Positions 42,763 to 50,843 of a stretch of 64,000 bases of DNA are shown here, piece by piece. The stretch is from contig DYJD01000020.1 in the NCBI GenBank assembly GCA_020723325.1, positions 62,001-126,000 of the forward strand, written 5' to 3'. Under the pieces are notes generated by a model. It did no database searches and was not told the origin of the DNA. It saw only the letters and a list, made by a program, of their open reading frames with translations. Origin of the DNA: Desulfosudis oleivorans. Lineage in GTDB: Bacteria > Desulfobacterota > Desulfobacteria > Desulfobacterales > SURF-7. A program made the translations under genes and the position numbers. The stretch's first letter is position 1, and every line of letters begins with the position of its first letter.

Positions 42763-44979
42763 ATGAAACAGAAGTTCATCAAATATGTATATGTTGCCGT
42801 CATCCTGGCCTTCCCTGTCCTGGCGGGTTTTATTTTTTTGCATTCCTACGGCCGCTTTCTTTTTTTCGTAACGGATTTTTTCAGCAAAAGCGCTAAGATT
42901 CAAATCGCCCTGGTGCTGCCCCAGGAACCGGCCACGCGGCAAAACATCGTGAATGCCGTGGACCTGTTCCTGGACGGCATCCAACACGCCGTCAAGGGCA
43001 AAAAGGTGCAGGTCCAATATTACCACGACCGCCGCAATGAACAGAACGCCGAAACCACCGCCCTGCGGATTATCAATGAAAGCAATTCATTGCTTGTGAT
43101 CGGGCATTACACCAACCTGGAATCCGCCGCCGCCGGAACGATGTACAAAAAAAATGAAATCCCGGCCATCACCGCCTCCGCCGGCCTGGAATCCATCACC
43201 GCCGATAATCCCTGGTATTATCGGGTGATCCCCAATGTGCGGGTCCAGGCCGTGCTCACGGCCGGTTATATTGCCCGGAATCTGAAACAAAAAGGCGTCA
43301 ACGTTCTGTATGAGAATGATGAGTATGGAATGGTGCTGATGGAGAATTTTGTCACCACGGCCGAGCGCAGAGGCCTTACCATTAAGAATAAAATCAATGT
43401 GGGTGACTTGAATATGGCTGACGAAACCGCGCTGGCAGCCCTGATGGCCAAATTGGAACCCGCGGATATCCTGTATCTGGCCGTGCATGCCGGCCGGGGC
43501 GCCGGGCTGGTGACCGCCGCTAAAAACAAGGCGGCCGGTTTCACGATTTTCGGCCCGGAGGAATTTGCCTCGGAAAGCTTTGTGCGCGCCGTGCAAAGCG
43601 GCTTGGACAAGCAGAAAGGCGCCGGCTATGATTTGAACGAGGTGTTTTGCGCTTCACCATATATGAGCGCCATTGCCAACGACAGGGGCCATTGGTTTGA
43701 AAAGGAGTTTCTCCGTCGTTTTCATCAAAAGCCCACCTGGGAAGCGGCCTGCTATTATGATGCCCTGCAGATGGCCACGGCCGCCATCGCCAAAAGTGAG
43801 ATCCAGAGCGCGGAGTATGTAAAGGAAAATCGCCGCAAAGTCCGGGAGGCCATGGATGGTTATTTCAGTCCCGGCAATGCCGTCAAAGGCCTGGTCCAGG
43901 ATCTTTATTTCGACAGCCGCCGTGATGTCATCCGGCCCTATGCCATGGCCGGGTATTCCGGGTGGAAATTGATTTCAGCCCCGGTTCAATATCAGACCCT
44001 GACCCAGGCAGACCGGGAAATAAGGACCCTGTTTGAGGACATCCTTCGCGGCGAGGCCGTCAACATGGATGGGCGGGTGCTGCAGAATATCCACGTGGTC
44101 TACACCTGGGTGGATGAAATCCAGGTTGAGGAAATGGATTCCATGGCCGGCCGCTGCCGGCTCGGTTTTGATCTGAATGTTCGTTACGTCAACGGTTTTG
44201 AATTCGACCCGCGGGCCTTGGATTTCGGCGACGGGGCCGAGGCGATCGCCCTTGGGGAGCCGGTTGCCGAGGAAATCGGCGAAGAAATGACCGCGCGCAA
44301 ATACCGGGTCAGGGGCGGTTTTAAAATGCCCGCGGACCACCGGGCCTTTCCCTTTGACCGCCGGATCCTGGCCATCCGCCTGATGAACAAGGCCGCCTTG
44401 GCCAATCGGGTGATTTATCTGCCGGATGAATTAAAAATGGCTGCCAAGGACTTCACCTTGATCAAGGGCCGGGTGCTGCCGGAAGCATTGCAGGGCTGGA
44501 AAACGGCTTCCCAGGCCTGTTTCGAGGATTTTGCCACCAAGGAATCCAGTCTGGGGCTCGGCCGCTTGGCGGAAGCCGGCTATAAGATCAACCGTTCCCG
44601 TTTCAATGCCGAAGTTCACCTGGTCCGCAGATTCCGCGGGGTTGCCGGTTTTTTTCTGCCGGTGGTTCTCCTGCTGGCGGGTCTGTACCTGGTTTGTCTG
44701 GAGCCGCCGAAAAAGGCCGGTTTTTATTCAGCGGTTTTTGCCGCGCTATTCCTGGGAAACGGGCTGTGCCATTGGTTTCTCTTGCGGACCTTCCCCTGCG
44801 ATTATATGCTGGGGGCGGAATATCTGGTTTTTGCGGTTTACCTGCTGCTGCTTGTGGGCCTGTTTATGTCGAGACTCGGCCCGCCGGCCCTGGCAAAGGC
44901 CAGGAAAATGGGAAGGATCGCCTGTCCCCTGGCCGGACTCATCCTTTTTATCTTCTGGTATGGAGGGAGTTATTTATAA
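42763..44979 (+). CDS. Second pLGIC homologue with N-terminal LivJ-type binding domain
   Basis: The start is the ATG at 42763 behind GTGAGGG; a GTG at 42748 overlaps the previous stop and is possible. 738 residues. The architecture matches the preceding protein: an N-terminal transmembrane anchor (about 8-28), a LivJ-type domain (about 43-400: SLLVIGHYTNLESAAAGTMY, PAITASAG), a pLGIC extracellular domain (about 440-620) with FPFDRRILAIRL in place of YPFDVETLRIRF, then M1 to M4 (M4 RIACPLAGLILFIFWYGGS). M2 begins KKAGFYSAVF. The two are clearly paralogous but quite diverged, so they could form a hetero-oligomer. Confidence 0.83.
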   Translation: MKQKFIKYVYVAVILAFPVLAGFIFLHSYGRFLFFVTDFFSKSAKIQIALVLPQEPATRQNIVNAVDLFLDGIQHAVKGKKVQVQYYHDRRNEQNAETTALRIINESNSLLVIGHYTNLESAAAGTMYKKNEIPAITASAGLESITADNPWYYRVIPNVRVQAVLTAGYIARNLKQKGVNVLYENDEYGMVLMENFVTTAERRGLTIKNKINVGDLNMADETALAALMAKLEPADILYLAVHAGRGAGLVTAAKNKAAGFTIFGPEEFASESFVRAVQSGLDKQKGAGYDLNEVFCASPYMSAIANDRGHWFEKEFLRRFHQKPTWEAACYYDALQMATAAIAKSEIQSAEYVKENRRKVREAMDGYFSPGNAVKGLVQDLYFDSRRDVIRPYAMAGYSGWKLISAPVQYQTLTQADREIRTLFEDILRGEAVNMDGRVLQNIHVVYTWVDEIQVEEMDSMAGRCRLGFDLNVRYVNGFEFDPRALDFGDGAEAIALGEPVAEEIGEEMTARKYRVRGGFKMPADHRAFPFDRRILAIRLMNKAALANRVIYLPDELKMAAKDFTLIKGRVLPEALQGWKTASQACFEDFATKESSLGLGRLAEAGYKINRSRFNAEVHLVRRFRGVAGFFLPVVLLLAGLYLVCLEPPKKAGFYSAVFAALFLGNGLCHWFLLRTFPCDYMLGAEYLVFAVYLLLLVGLFMSRLGPPALAKARKMGRIACPLAGLILFIFWYGGSYL

Positions 44980-45158
44980 TGCCGGTTCTGCTCATCTTAT
45001 ACGTATGCTTGAGTCTGGTCATCGGGGTTTTAGGCAAAAATCGAAAATTCGGCTTCTGGGGGTATTTCTTCGGTTCCCTGCTGCTGTCGCCGGTGATTGG
45101 ATTGCTGCTGGTGATCGCATCGGATTCCAGGAATTCCAAGGCCGGGGAACAGGGCTGA
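44979..45158 (+). CDS. Small two-helix membrane protein
   Basis: 59 residues starting at the ATG at 44979, which overlaps the preceding stop by one base (TAATG) and has GGAGGGAG upstream. Two hydrophobic segments (MPVLLILYVCLSLVIGVLG and FFGSLLLSPVIGLLLVIAS) are separated by the basic loop KNRKFGFWGY. It closes the channel operon, six bases before the convergent ABC exporter gene. It may be a channel-associated subunit. The same general shape occurs in many small bacterial membrane proteins. Confidence 0.65.
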   Translation: MPVLLILYVCLSLVIGVLGKNRKFGFWGYFFGSLLLSPVIGLLLVIASDSRNSKAGEQG

Positions 45159-45164
45159 TGCCTT

Positions 45165-48100
45165 CTAAGCCGTAGGGCTGCATTGGCCGTATTCCAGTTT
45201 AACCACCCGATCGGCAACCTGGAAAAAGCGGTCGTCATGGGTGACCACGATGACGGTTTTACCGTGGGCTTTGAATTCCGGCAGCAGGACGGCATAGAAG
45301 TACTGCCGGAAATGGGGATCCTGATCCGCGGCCCATTCATCAAAGATATAAATGGGCCTGTCTTCCAGCATGGCAATGACCATGGCCAGGCGCTTTTTTT
45401 GCCCGGTGGACAGATCCAGGGTGCTGAATTTTCCCTGCCGGAAAGACACGATTTTGTCCAATTGAAACCGCCCCAGCAAATCGTTGACCCGCTCCGCCGG
45501 AATTGCTTCCAGGCCGTACAGGGCGTTGAATAAGTAAAAGTCGGAAAAGATCGCGGAAAAAAGCTCCTGGAGCGTATGCACATCCACCTCCCGGCCGTTG
45601 TATTGGACCCGGCCGGAATCCATGGGATATAAACCGGTCATTATTTTCAAAAGGGTGGATTTGCCGCTGCCGTTGCCGCCGGTGATGAAAACAAGCTCGC
45701 CGGCGGAAAATCCAAGACTGACAGGCCCCAGTTGAAAGGAACGGCCGTCGCCGGTCTTGTACCGGAAGGCGCAATCCTGAAAATCAAGGGTTTTATATTC
45801 ACCGGCTTTTATTAAGTCGGCGGCCGGCGACGGCCCGGCTTCCGGCTCCAGCTTACGCATGCGCTCTTCAAAGCCATACAATTGCTGTAAGGACATATAG
45901 GCGGTATGGAATTGGGAATAGCGGTCGATGATCTGGTTCAGGGGAATGGTGACCACCATGGCCACGAGCACGGGCAGAACCCCGGAAGTGGAGGGCAGCA
46001 GCGGCAGCAGCAAGGTCAGGGAGAGTAGCATGGCTTCCCAGAGGGAATAGGCCAGGGTGTAGTTGTTGGTGTAATACCGGGTGAAGCGCAGTTTCAGGTC
46101 CCGCAGGGCCGCGGCATTGCAACGCAGGTTGTTTTCATAAAAAGCATCGCTTTTGCGGTTGTTGACCCGCAGTTCCCGAAAGCCCAGCAGCAGGTCGTTC
46201 AGGCCGGTCAGGAAACGCTGTTCCTGGTGGCGCAACTCCTCAAAGGCTTTTATCAGAAGAGCATGGTTGTATACGTAAAAAGCCGCACCCACGGCCAGAA
46301 GACAGGCGATCAACCCAAAGGCCGGCAGGGACAGAACGGCGATATACGCAAAGGTCATCAAGGCCCGGCCGGCCCCCAGCAGGCTCATTAAAACCGAAAA
46401 GGAAGTATCGGCAATGGCCTTGATGTCGTTGGTCAGTCTGGCGTAAACACCCATGGGCCCGATCTGCTCCAGAACTTGCAGGCTGGTTTTGCGCACCCGT
46501 TCCAATACATTGACGCGGAATTCGCTGATGCGGGTCTCCACGGATTGGTAGAAATGCCGGTTGAGCCGCCGGAAACTCACCATGAAAAGCAGAATCAGCA
46601 GAACAAACTGGGCAAATAGAAGGTTCCTGGATTGATGGGCCGCGGGGTTGGCGGCGGACAGCAGCACGATAAAAATGAAAACCAGGGCAAAGGAAACCAG
46701 GGTGATGAGTAAGAGGAGTCTTTTGATGAGCGGTCCGTGGGAATGCATGAAGCGGTTGAGTTGTTCCAGCAGCCCCATGGGCCGCGGGGTTTTTGCCGGT
46801 CTTTTCCTTTTGCGCGGCATGGCGTGAAGGCCGCGGGGTTTTTGCCGGTCCCCGGCGTCCCGGACTGCGTGGGCCCCCGGGGAAGGGGCTGCTTCCGCTT
46901 CGGCAGGGCCGGCAACGGCAGGAAGCGTGCGGTCCGTGATTTTGCCGAATTCCAGCCGGATGATCTGGTCGGCGGTATGAAAATAATGGTCGTCATGGGT
47001 GACGGCAATGATGAGCTTGCCTTTGCGCTTCAGTTCCGGAAGGATGGTTTCATAAAAACGGCGGCGGAAATACGGGTCCTGATCCGCGGCCCATTCATCG
47101 AATACATAGACCGGCTTGTCCTCCAGCAAGGCCAGGGCCAGGGCCAGCCGCTTTTTCTGGCCGGTGGACAGGTTCAAGGTGCTGAAACGGCCGTCGCGAA
47201 AGCGCACTTTGTGGCTGAGTTGCAGTTCTTTGAGCAGGCTATTGATCCGCTCTTCCGGCACGTCTTCCAGGCCGTAGGCGGCGTCAAAGAGATAGGGGTC
47301 ATTAAAAATGGTTGCGAACAAATAGCGGTGCTCGGACATCACCAGGGGCCGGCCGTCCACCAGAATCTTGCCGGCCGAAGGCCGATATAGGCCGGTGATG
47401 ATCTTCATGAGGGTGGATTTGCCGCTGCCGTTGCCGCCCACGATGAACAGGATCTCCCCGGCTTGTACCCGCAGCGCGTCGATTTCCACGCCGAAGCCCG
47501 ACTCATTGCCCGCGGCGGGATAGGCAAAATGGATGTTTTCCAGGGTGATGGAATCAAGCGTCTTGACGGTCTCCTGGGCGGTGGTGTGGAGCATTTGCTC
47601 CTTGTCCTGCAGGGCTGTTTTGCCGAACAACTGTTGCAGCCTTTCCAGGGCGGCTTTGCCTTCCAAAATGGAAGGAACCTGGGAAAGGATCATGATATCC
47701 GTTTTCAGCATGTACAGCATCATGATGACGATTTTCAGGGTGGTTTCCCGGGACAGGGCCGGAAAAAAAAGAAAAACACCGCAAGCGATCAACACAAAAA
47801 GGGATATGGAGTAAAACAACATCAGCTCGGAAGCATAGAAGCTGCTTTTCAGGCGCAGGGCCTTGATGCGCTCGGTGAGGGGCAGGAAGTGGTTTTGGAA
47901 GAGGTCGGCGCTTTTGGCGCGGTTCAATTTCAGTTCCTTGAAGCCGTATAAAAAGGCCTCGAAGGCGGCAAACAGGTTGCGCTGCTCCTGCAATTCCTCC
48001 ATGACCACGGTTTTGATGATTTTTTGAAAGGCCTCCCGCAATAGATACTGGAACAGCCGCCACACCAGAATGATCCAGCCGAAGGTGGGGGAAAGCAACA

Positions 48101-48533
48101 GGAAGATATACAGCCAGCCGATGATCAGGGTGATGTTATGCTCCAGGGCGTCCATGGATTTGGCCGCTGCCTGGCTGATGGTCCGGGCATTGACGATGCC
48201 CATATGAATATCGGCGCGCTTGCGTTTTTCAAACCCGGCCAGGTCTTCATGCCGCAAAGTGTTGGCCATGGCAAGAACCTGGTCTTCCAGATTTTGCTCC
48301 ACCATGTGGGCGGTTTTTTTCTGGGACAGGCGTTTGGCTATCAGGAAGATCAGACTGACCACAGGCAGCAAAAGGAGGTAGAAGAGATAGCGCTGCGGAT
48401 CGAAAATGTGAATGGCCGCATTGGGGTAAAGAATCAGGAGGGCGCCGCCGGCACCGCCGCCCAGGGCCGAATACAGCAAAATGACATAGGCGTCCTTGAC
48501 GGAAATATGGCGTATATAGGAAAGAAAATCCAT
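45165..48533 (-). CDS. Tandem-fused PvdE/SyrD-type ABC exporter
   Basis: 1122 residues containing two complete half-transporters. Each has about six transmembrane helices then an ATPase: GGNGSGKST near residues 364 and 950, signature NLSTGQKKRLALALALLEDK and DLSTGQKKRLAMVIAMLEDR, and FDEWAADQDP followed by VTHDD. FDEWAADQDP is typical of cyclic-peptide exporters such as PvdE and SyrD. The halves are joined by a basic, Pro-rich linker (about 536-590). PvdE-like exporters normally are half-transporters that dimerise, so this is a covalent dimer with differing halves. It lies ten bases after the sulfotransferase gene and is the likely exporter of the cluster's product. Confidence 0.9.
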   Translation of the reverse strand: MDFLSYIRHISVKDAYVILLYSALGGGAGGALLILYPNAAIHIFDPQRYLFYLLLLPVVSLIFLIAKRLSQKKTAHMVEQNLEDQVLAMANTLRHEDLAGFEKRKRADIHMGIVNARTISQAAAKSMDALEHNITLIIGWLYIFLLLSPTFGWIILVWRLFQYLLREAFQKIIKTVVMEELQEQRNLFAAFEAFLYGFKELKLNRAKSADLFQNHFLPLTERIKALRLKSSFYASELMLFYSISLFVLIACGVFLFFPALSRETTLKIVIMMLYMLKTDIMILSQVPSILEGKAALERLQQLFGKTALQDKEQMLHTTAQETVKTLDSITLENIHFAYPAAGNESGFGVEIDALRVQAGEILFIVGGNGSGKSTLMKIITGLYRPSAGKILVDGRPLVMSEHRYLFATIFNDPYLFDAAYGLEDVPEERINSLLKELQLSHKVRFRDGRFSTLNLSTGQKKRLALALALLEDKPVYVFDEWAADQDPYFRRRFYETILPELKRKGKLIIAVTHDDHYFHTADQIIRLEFGKITDRTLPAVAGPAEAEAAPSPGAHAVRDAGDRQKPRGLHAMPRKRKRPAKTPRPMGLLEQLNRFMHSHGPLIKRLLLLITLVSFALVFIFIVLLSAANPAAHQSRNLLFAQFVLLILLFMVSFRRLNRHFYQSVETRISEFRVNVLERVRKTSLQVLEQIGPMGVYARLTNDIKAIADTSFSVLMSLLGAGRALMTFAYIAVLSLPAFGLIACLLAVGAAFYVYNHALLIKAFEELRHQEQRFLTGLNDLLLGFRELRVNNRKSDAFYENNLRCNAAALRDLKLRFTRYYTNNYTLAYSLWEAMLLSLTLLLPLLPSTSGVLPVLVAMVVTIPLNQIIDRYSQFHTAYMSLQQLYGFEERMRKLEPEAGPSPAADLIKAGEYKTLDFQDCAFRYKTGDGRSFQLGPVSLGFSAGELVFITGGNGSGKSTLLKIMTGLYPMDSGRVQYNGREVDVHTLQELFSAIFSDFYLFNALYGLEAIPAERVNDLLGRFQLDKIVSFRQGKFSTLDLSTGQKKRLAMVIAMLEDRPIYIFDEWAADQDPHFRQYFYAVLLPEFKAHGKTVIVVTHDDRFFQVADRVVKLEYGQCSPTA

Positions 48534-48543
48534 GGCTCGCTTC

Positions 48544-49410
48544 TTATTCGAAATCGAATTCCAGACCGAATTCGGCCGAGAGCTGCCGGCACATCACTTC
48601 CATGCGCTGGTTTTGTTCTGCCGTGAAATGGTTCTGCCAATCCCCCACCCGGCCCTTGCGCAAGGGCCGGCTGTCGGCATCGGCGCGCCAGGCGGCCCAG
48701 GAAAGATTGGTTTTGGGGCTTTGGGCCATCTGGTCAAAGGTCGTCATGGGCAGGATGGCCGTGAGCAATTCCGGACCCATGTCCACCCCCAGGAAGCACG
48801 CCACTTTTGCGGCAATGCCGGCCGGGTCGCGATGCAGGTCTTCATATTTCAGGAACAGAATATTGGTGGACGTGCGGCTTTGCCGCCACCATTGGGATAC
48901 GTGTTCCGACCATTTCCCATAAATCAGCCCGCCGCTGATGAAAAGCGTCACAAAATCCTCCCAGGTGCCTTGATAGGCGATGCGATAATTATTGCCCATG
49001 AAATAGTACAAGGAGACCGCGCAATCCTTGGGATTGCGGGCCACATAGATGAATTTGGCCGCAGGATTGCGCCGGTACAACTGAAAGGTGAAGGGCAGAT
49101 GGGTCTTGAAAAACCGGCGCGTCTTGATCTGTTCAAAGGGGGCAAGGCCGTTGAAGGCCGCGGCCCTTTCCAGATAAGGGATCACCACCTCCAGATGTTC
49201 ATCGCCCTGAATACCGCGGCAGGTAAGCAGATGGACGATTTGCTGCATCCAGGTGGTTCCGGAGCGCGGATAGGTGGTGATGAAGACATCGTCATCCCGC
49301 ACGGTGAATTCCCGCAAAATGCCGTCGATCACCGCCTGGGTCATGAAAAAGGGCAACTTGAAGGGATTGCCCAGTGGATCAGTCACAATGGTATGGGTGA
49401 AGGTGCTCAT
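48544..49410 (-). CDS. Sulfotransferase (family 1, PAPS-dependent)
   Basis: The start is the ATG at 49410 (MSTFTHTIVTDPLG), overlapping the upstream radical SAM stop by four bases; 288 residues. TYPRSGTTWMQQIVHLL (5'-phosphosulfate loop) and IYVARNPKDCAVSLYYF (3'-phosphate site) are both intact. The family moves sulfate from PAPS to alcohols or amines of small molecules and lipids. Position in a row with two radical SAM enzymes and the exporter suggests it sulfates the cluster's metabolite. Confidence 0.9.
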   Translation of the reverse strand: MSTFTHTIVTDPLGNPFKLPFFMTQAVIDGILREFTVRDDDVFITTYPRSGTTWMQQIVHLLTCRGIQGDEHLEVVIPYLERAAAFNGLAPFEQIKTRRFFKTHLPFTFQLYRRNPAAKFIYVARNPKDCAVSLYYFMGNNYRIAYQGTWEDFVTLFISGGLIYGKWSEHVSQWWRQSRTSTNILFLKYEDLHRDPAGIAAKVACFLGVDMGPELLTAILPMTTFDQMAQSPKTNLSWAAWRADADSRPLRKGRVGDWQNHFTAEQNQRMEVMCRQLSAEFGLEFDFE

Positions 49411-50816
49411 GGCCGCATAGATCCGCCGGCTGCCGGGCCGAACAGTTTTGAAAATTTGCTTTTCAGCTCCCAAAACGGGCCTTTCACACCCCTTTTGCGC
49501 ATTCTCTTCAAAAAGTCCAGGGGAATTTCATTGGGCATGCCGCCGTAAATGAAATTGGGATGGGTGCGGGCGAATTCCTGGATCACCGGAACCAGGTCGG
49601 CATGCAGGTCCTTGGAAATGTAAAAGCGGGGTTCCAGATGATTACCCAGGTCATAGCCTTCTTTAAGGGCGATACGTTCCATCTCGGTGTCGGGATAGAT
49701 GCGGATGCCGCTGTAGGCAATGACGGCATCCGGAGCCGTTGCTTCCATCACGGCAAAGGTTTCCGTCAGGGTGTGCAGATTTTCGCCCGGGCCGCCCAGG
49801 ATCAGGCAACAGCAGGTGTTCAACCCGGCTTTTTTGCAGCAATCCATGGCCGCTATGATGTGGGTGGTCCCGAAACCTTTTTGCAACTGCTCCAGGATTT
49901 CATCCGCGGCTGAATCAATCCCCAGTTCCACGCCGGAACAGCCGGCCTTGGATAGAAGTTCGGCAAAATCCGGGGTGATGAAGCGGGGATGAAAAAAACC
50001 GGTCCACTGGATTTTCAGGCCTTTTTGCAGGATGCCGCGGCAGATGGCCACGGCGTGTTCCATGGGGTAGTTGAAGACATTGTCCACAAAACAGAAGGAA
50101 TCAAGGCCGTATTGCTTGTTCAACTGCTCAAGCTCCGCCACCACACCGGCCGGGTTGCGCAACCGGACGGTGCGGCCCTCGATCAGGGGATAGGTACAGT
50201 AAATACAATTGAAATGACAGCCGCGTTTGGATTGAATGCTGGTAATGCCGCCCTCGGCCACATAGCGTTCCACATCCAGGAATTCCCGGGCCGGGAGCCG
50301 CTGGTCCAGGTCGGCCGGCAGCCGGCGCGCATTGACTTGAATCACGCCGTTGTTTTGAAAAACCAGGCCGCTGATGGAGCCGATCGACTTGCCCAGGGCG
50401 AGATGATCCAGCAGTTCGCCGACCACGCCCTCGCCTTCGCCCACCACTCCCATTTCCAGATCCAGATAGGCAAGGATTTCCCTGGGGGCAATGGAAAAGC
50501 CGGAACCGCCCACGATCATGTGGGCCTTGCTGCGGGTTTTGCAAAAGGCGATGACCTCTTGAATACGCGGCAAGTAATAAATGGATTCCGGATAGGAGGT
50601 GGAATCAATGTTGCGGATGGAAAAGAGCAGGGCTTCCGGGGCCTGGGTTTGCAAATGAGAGCCCAGCAAGGCCTGATAATCATCGCTGAAGCACAAATCC
50701 AGCATTTTGACTTCATGGCCGTTTTTTACAAGGGCGCCGGCGATATAGGCCAGCCCGATGGGCTGCACCGGATAGGGATACTTTTCTTGATTCAGGGCGA
50801 TTAAGGTTATTCTCAT
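49407..50816 (-). CDS. B12-binding radical SAM protein
   Basis: 469 residues. N-terminal cobalamin-binding fold (YPVQPIGLAYIAGALVKNGH, MIVGGSGFSIAPREIL, MGVVGEGEGVVGELLDHL), then a radical SAM barrel with CHFNCIYC (CX3CX2C, about residue 200). ELGIDSAADEILEQLQKGFG follows. The family performs methylations and skeletal changes on sp3 carbons. It is 27 bases downstream of another radical SAM gene on the same strand. The substrate is unknown. Confidence 0.88.
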   Translation of the reverse strand: MRITLIALNQEKYPYPVQPIGLAYIAGALVKNGHEVKMLDLCFSDDYQALLGSHLQTQAPEALLFSIRNIDSTSYPESIYYLPRIQEVIAFCKTRSKAHMIVGGSGFSIAPREILAYLDLEMGVVGEGEGVVGELLDHLALGKSIGSISGLVFQNNGVIQVNARRLPADLDQRLPAREFLDVERYVAEGGITSIQSKRGCHFNCIYCTYPLIEGRTVRLRNPAGVVAELEQLNKQYGLDSFCFVDNVFNYPMEHAVAICRGILQKGLKIQWTGFFHPRFITPDFAELLSKAGCSGVELGIDSAADEILEQLQKGFGTTHIIAAMDCCKKAGLNTCCCLILGGPGENLHTLTETFAVMEATAPDAVIAYSGIRIYPDTEMERIALKEGYDLGNHLEPRFYISKDLHADLVPVIQEFARTHPNFIYGGMPNEIPLDFLKRMRKRGVKGPFWELKSKFSKLFGPAAGGSMRP

Positions 50817-50843
50817 GGGCGCGTGGTCTTTTCCTTGGGATGG

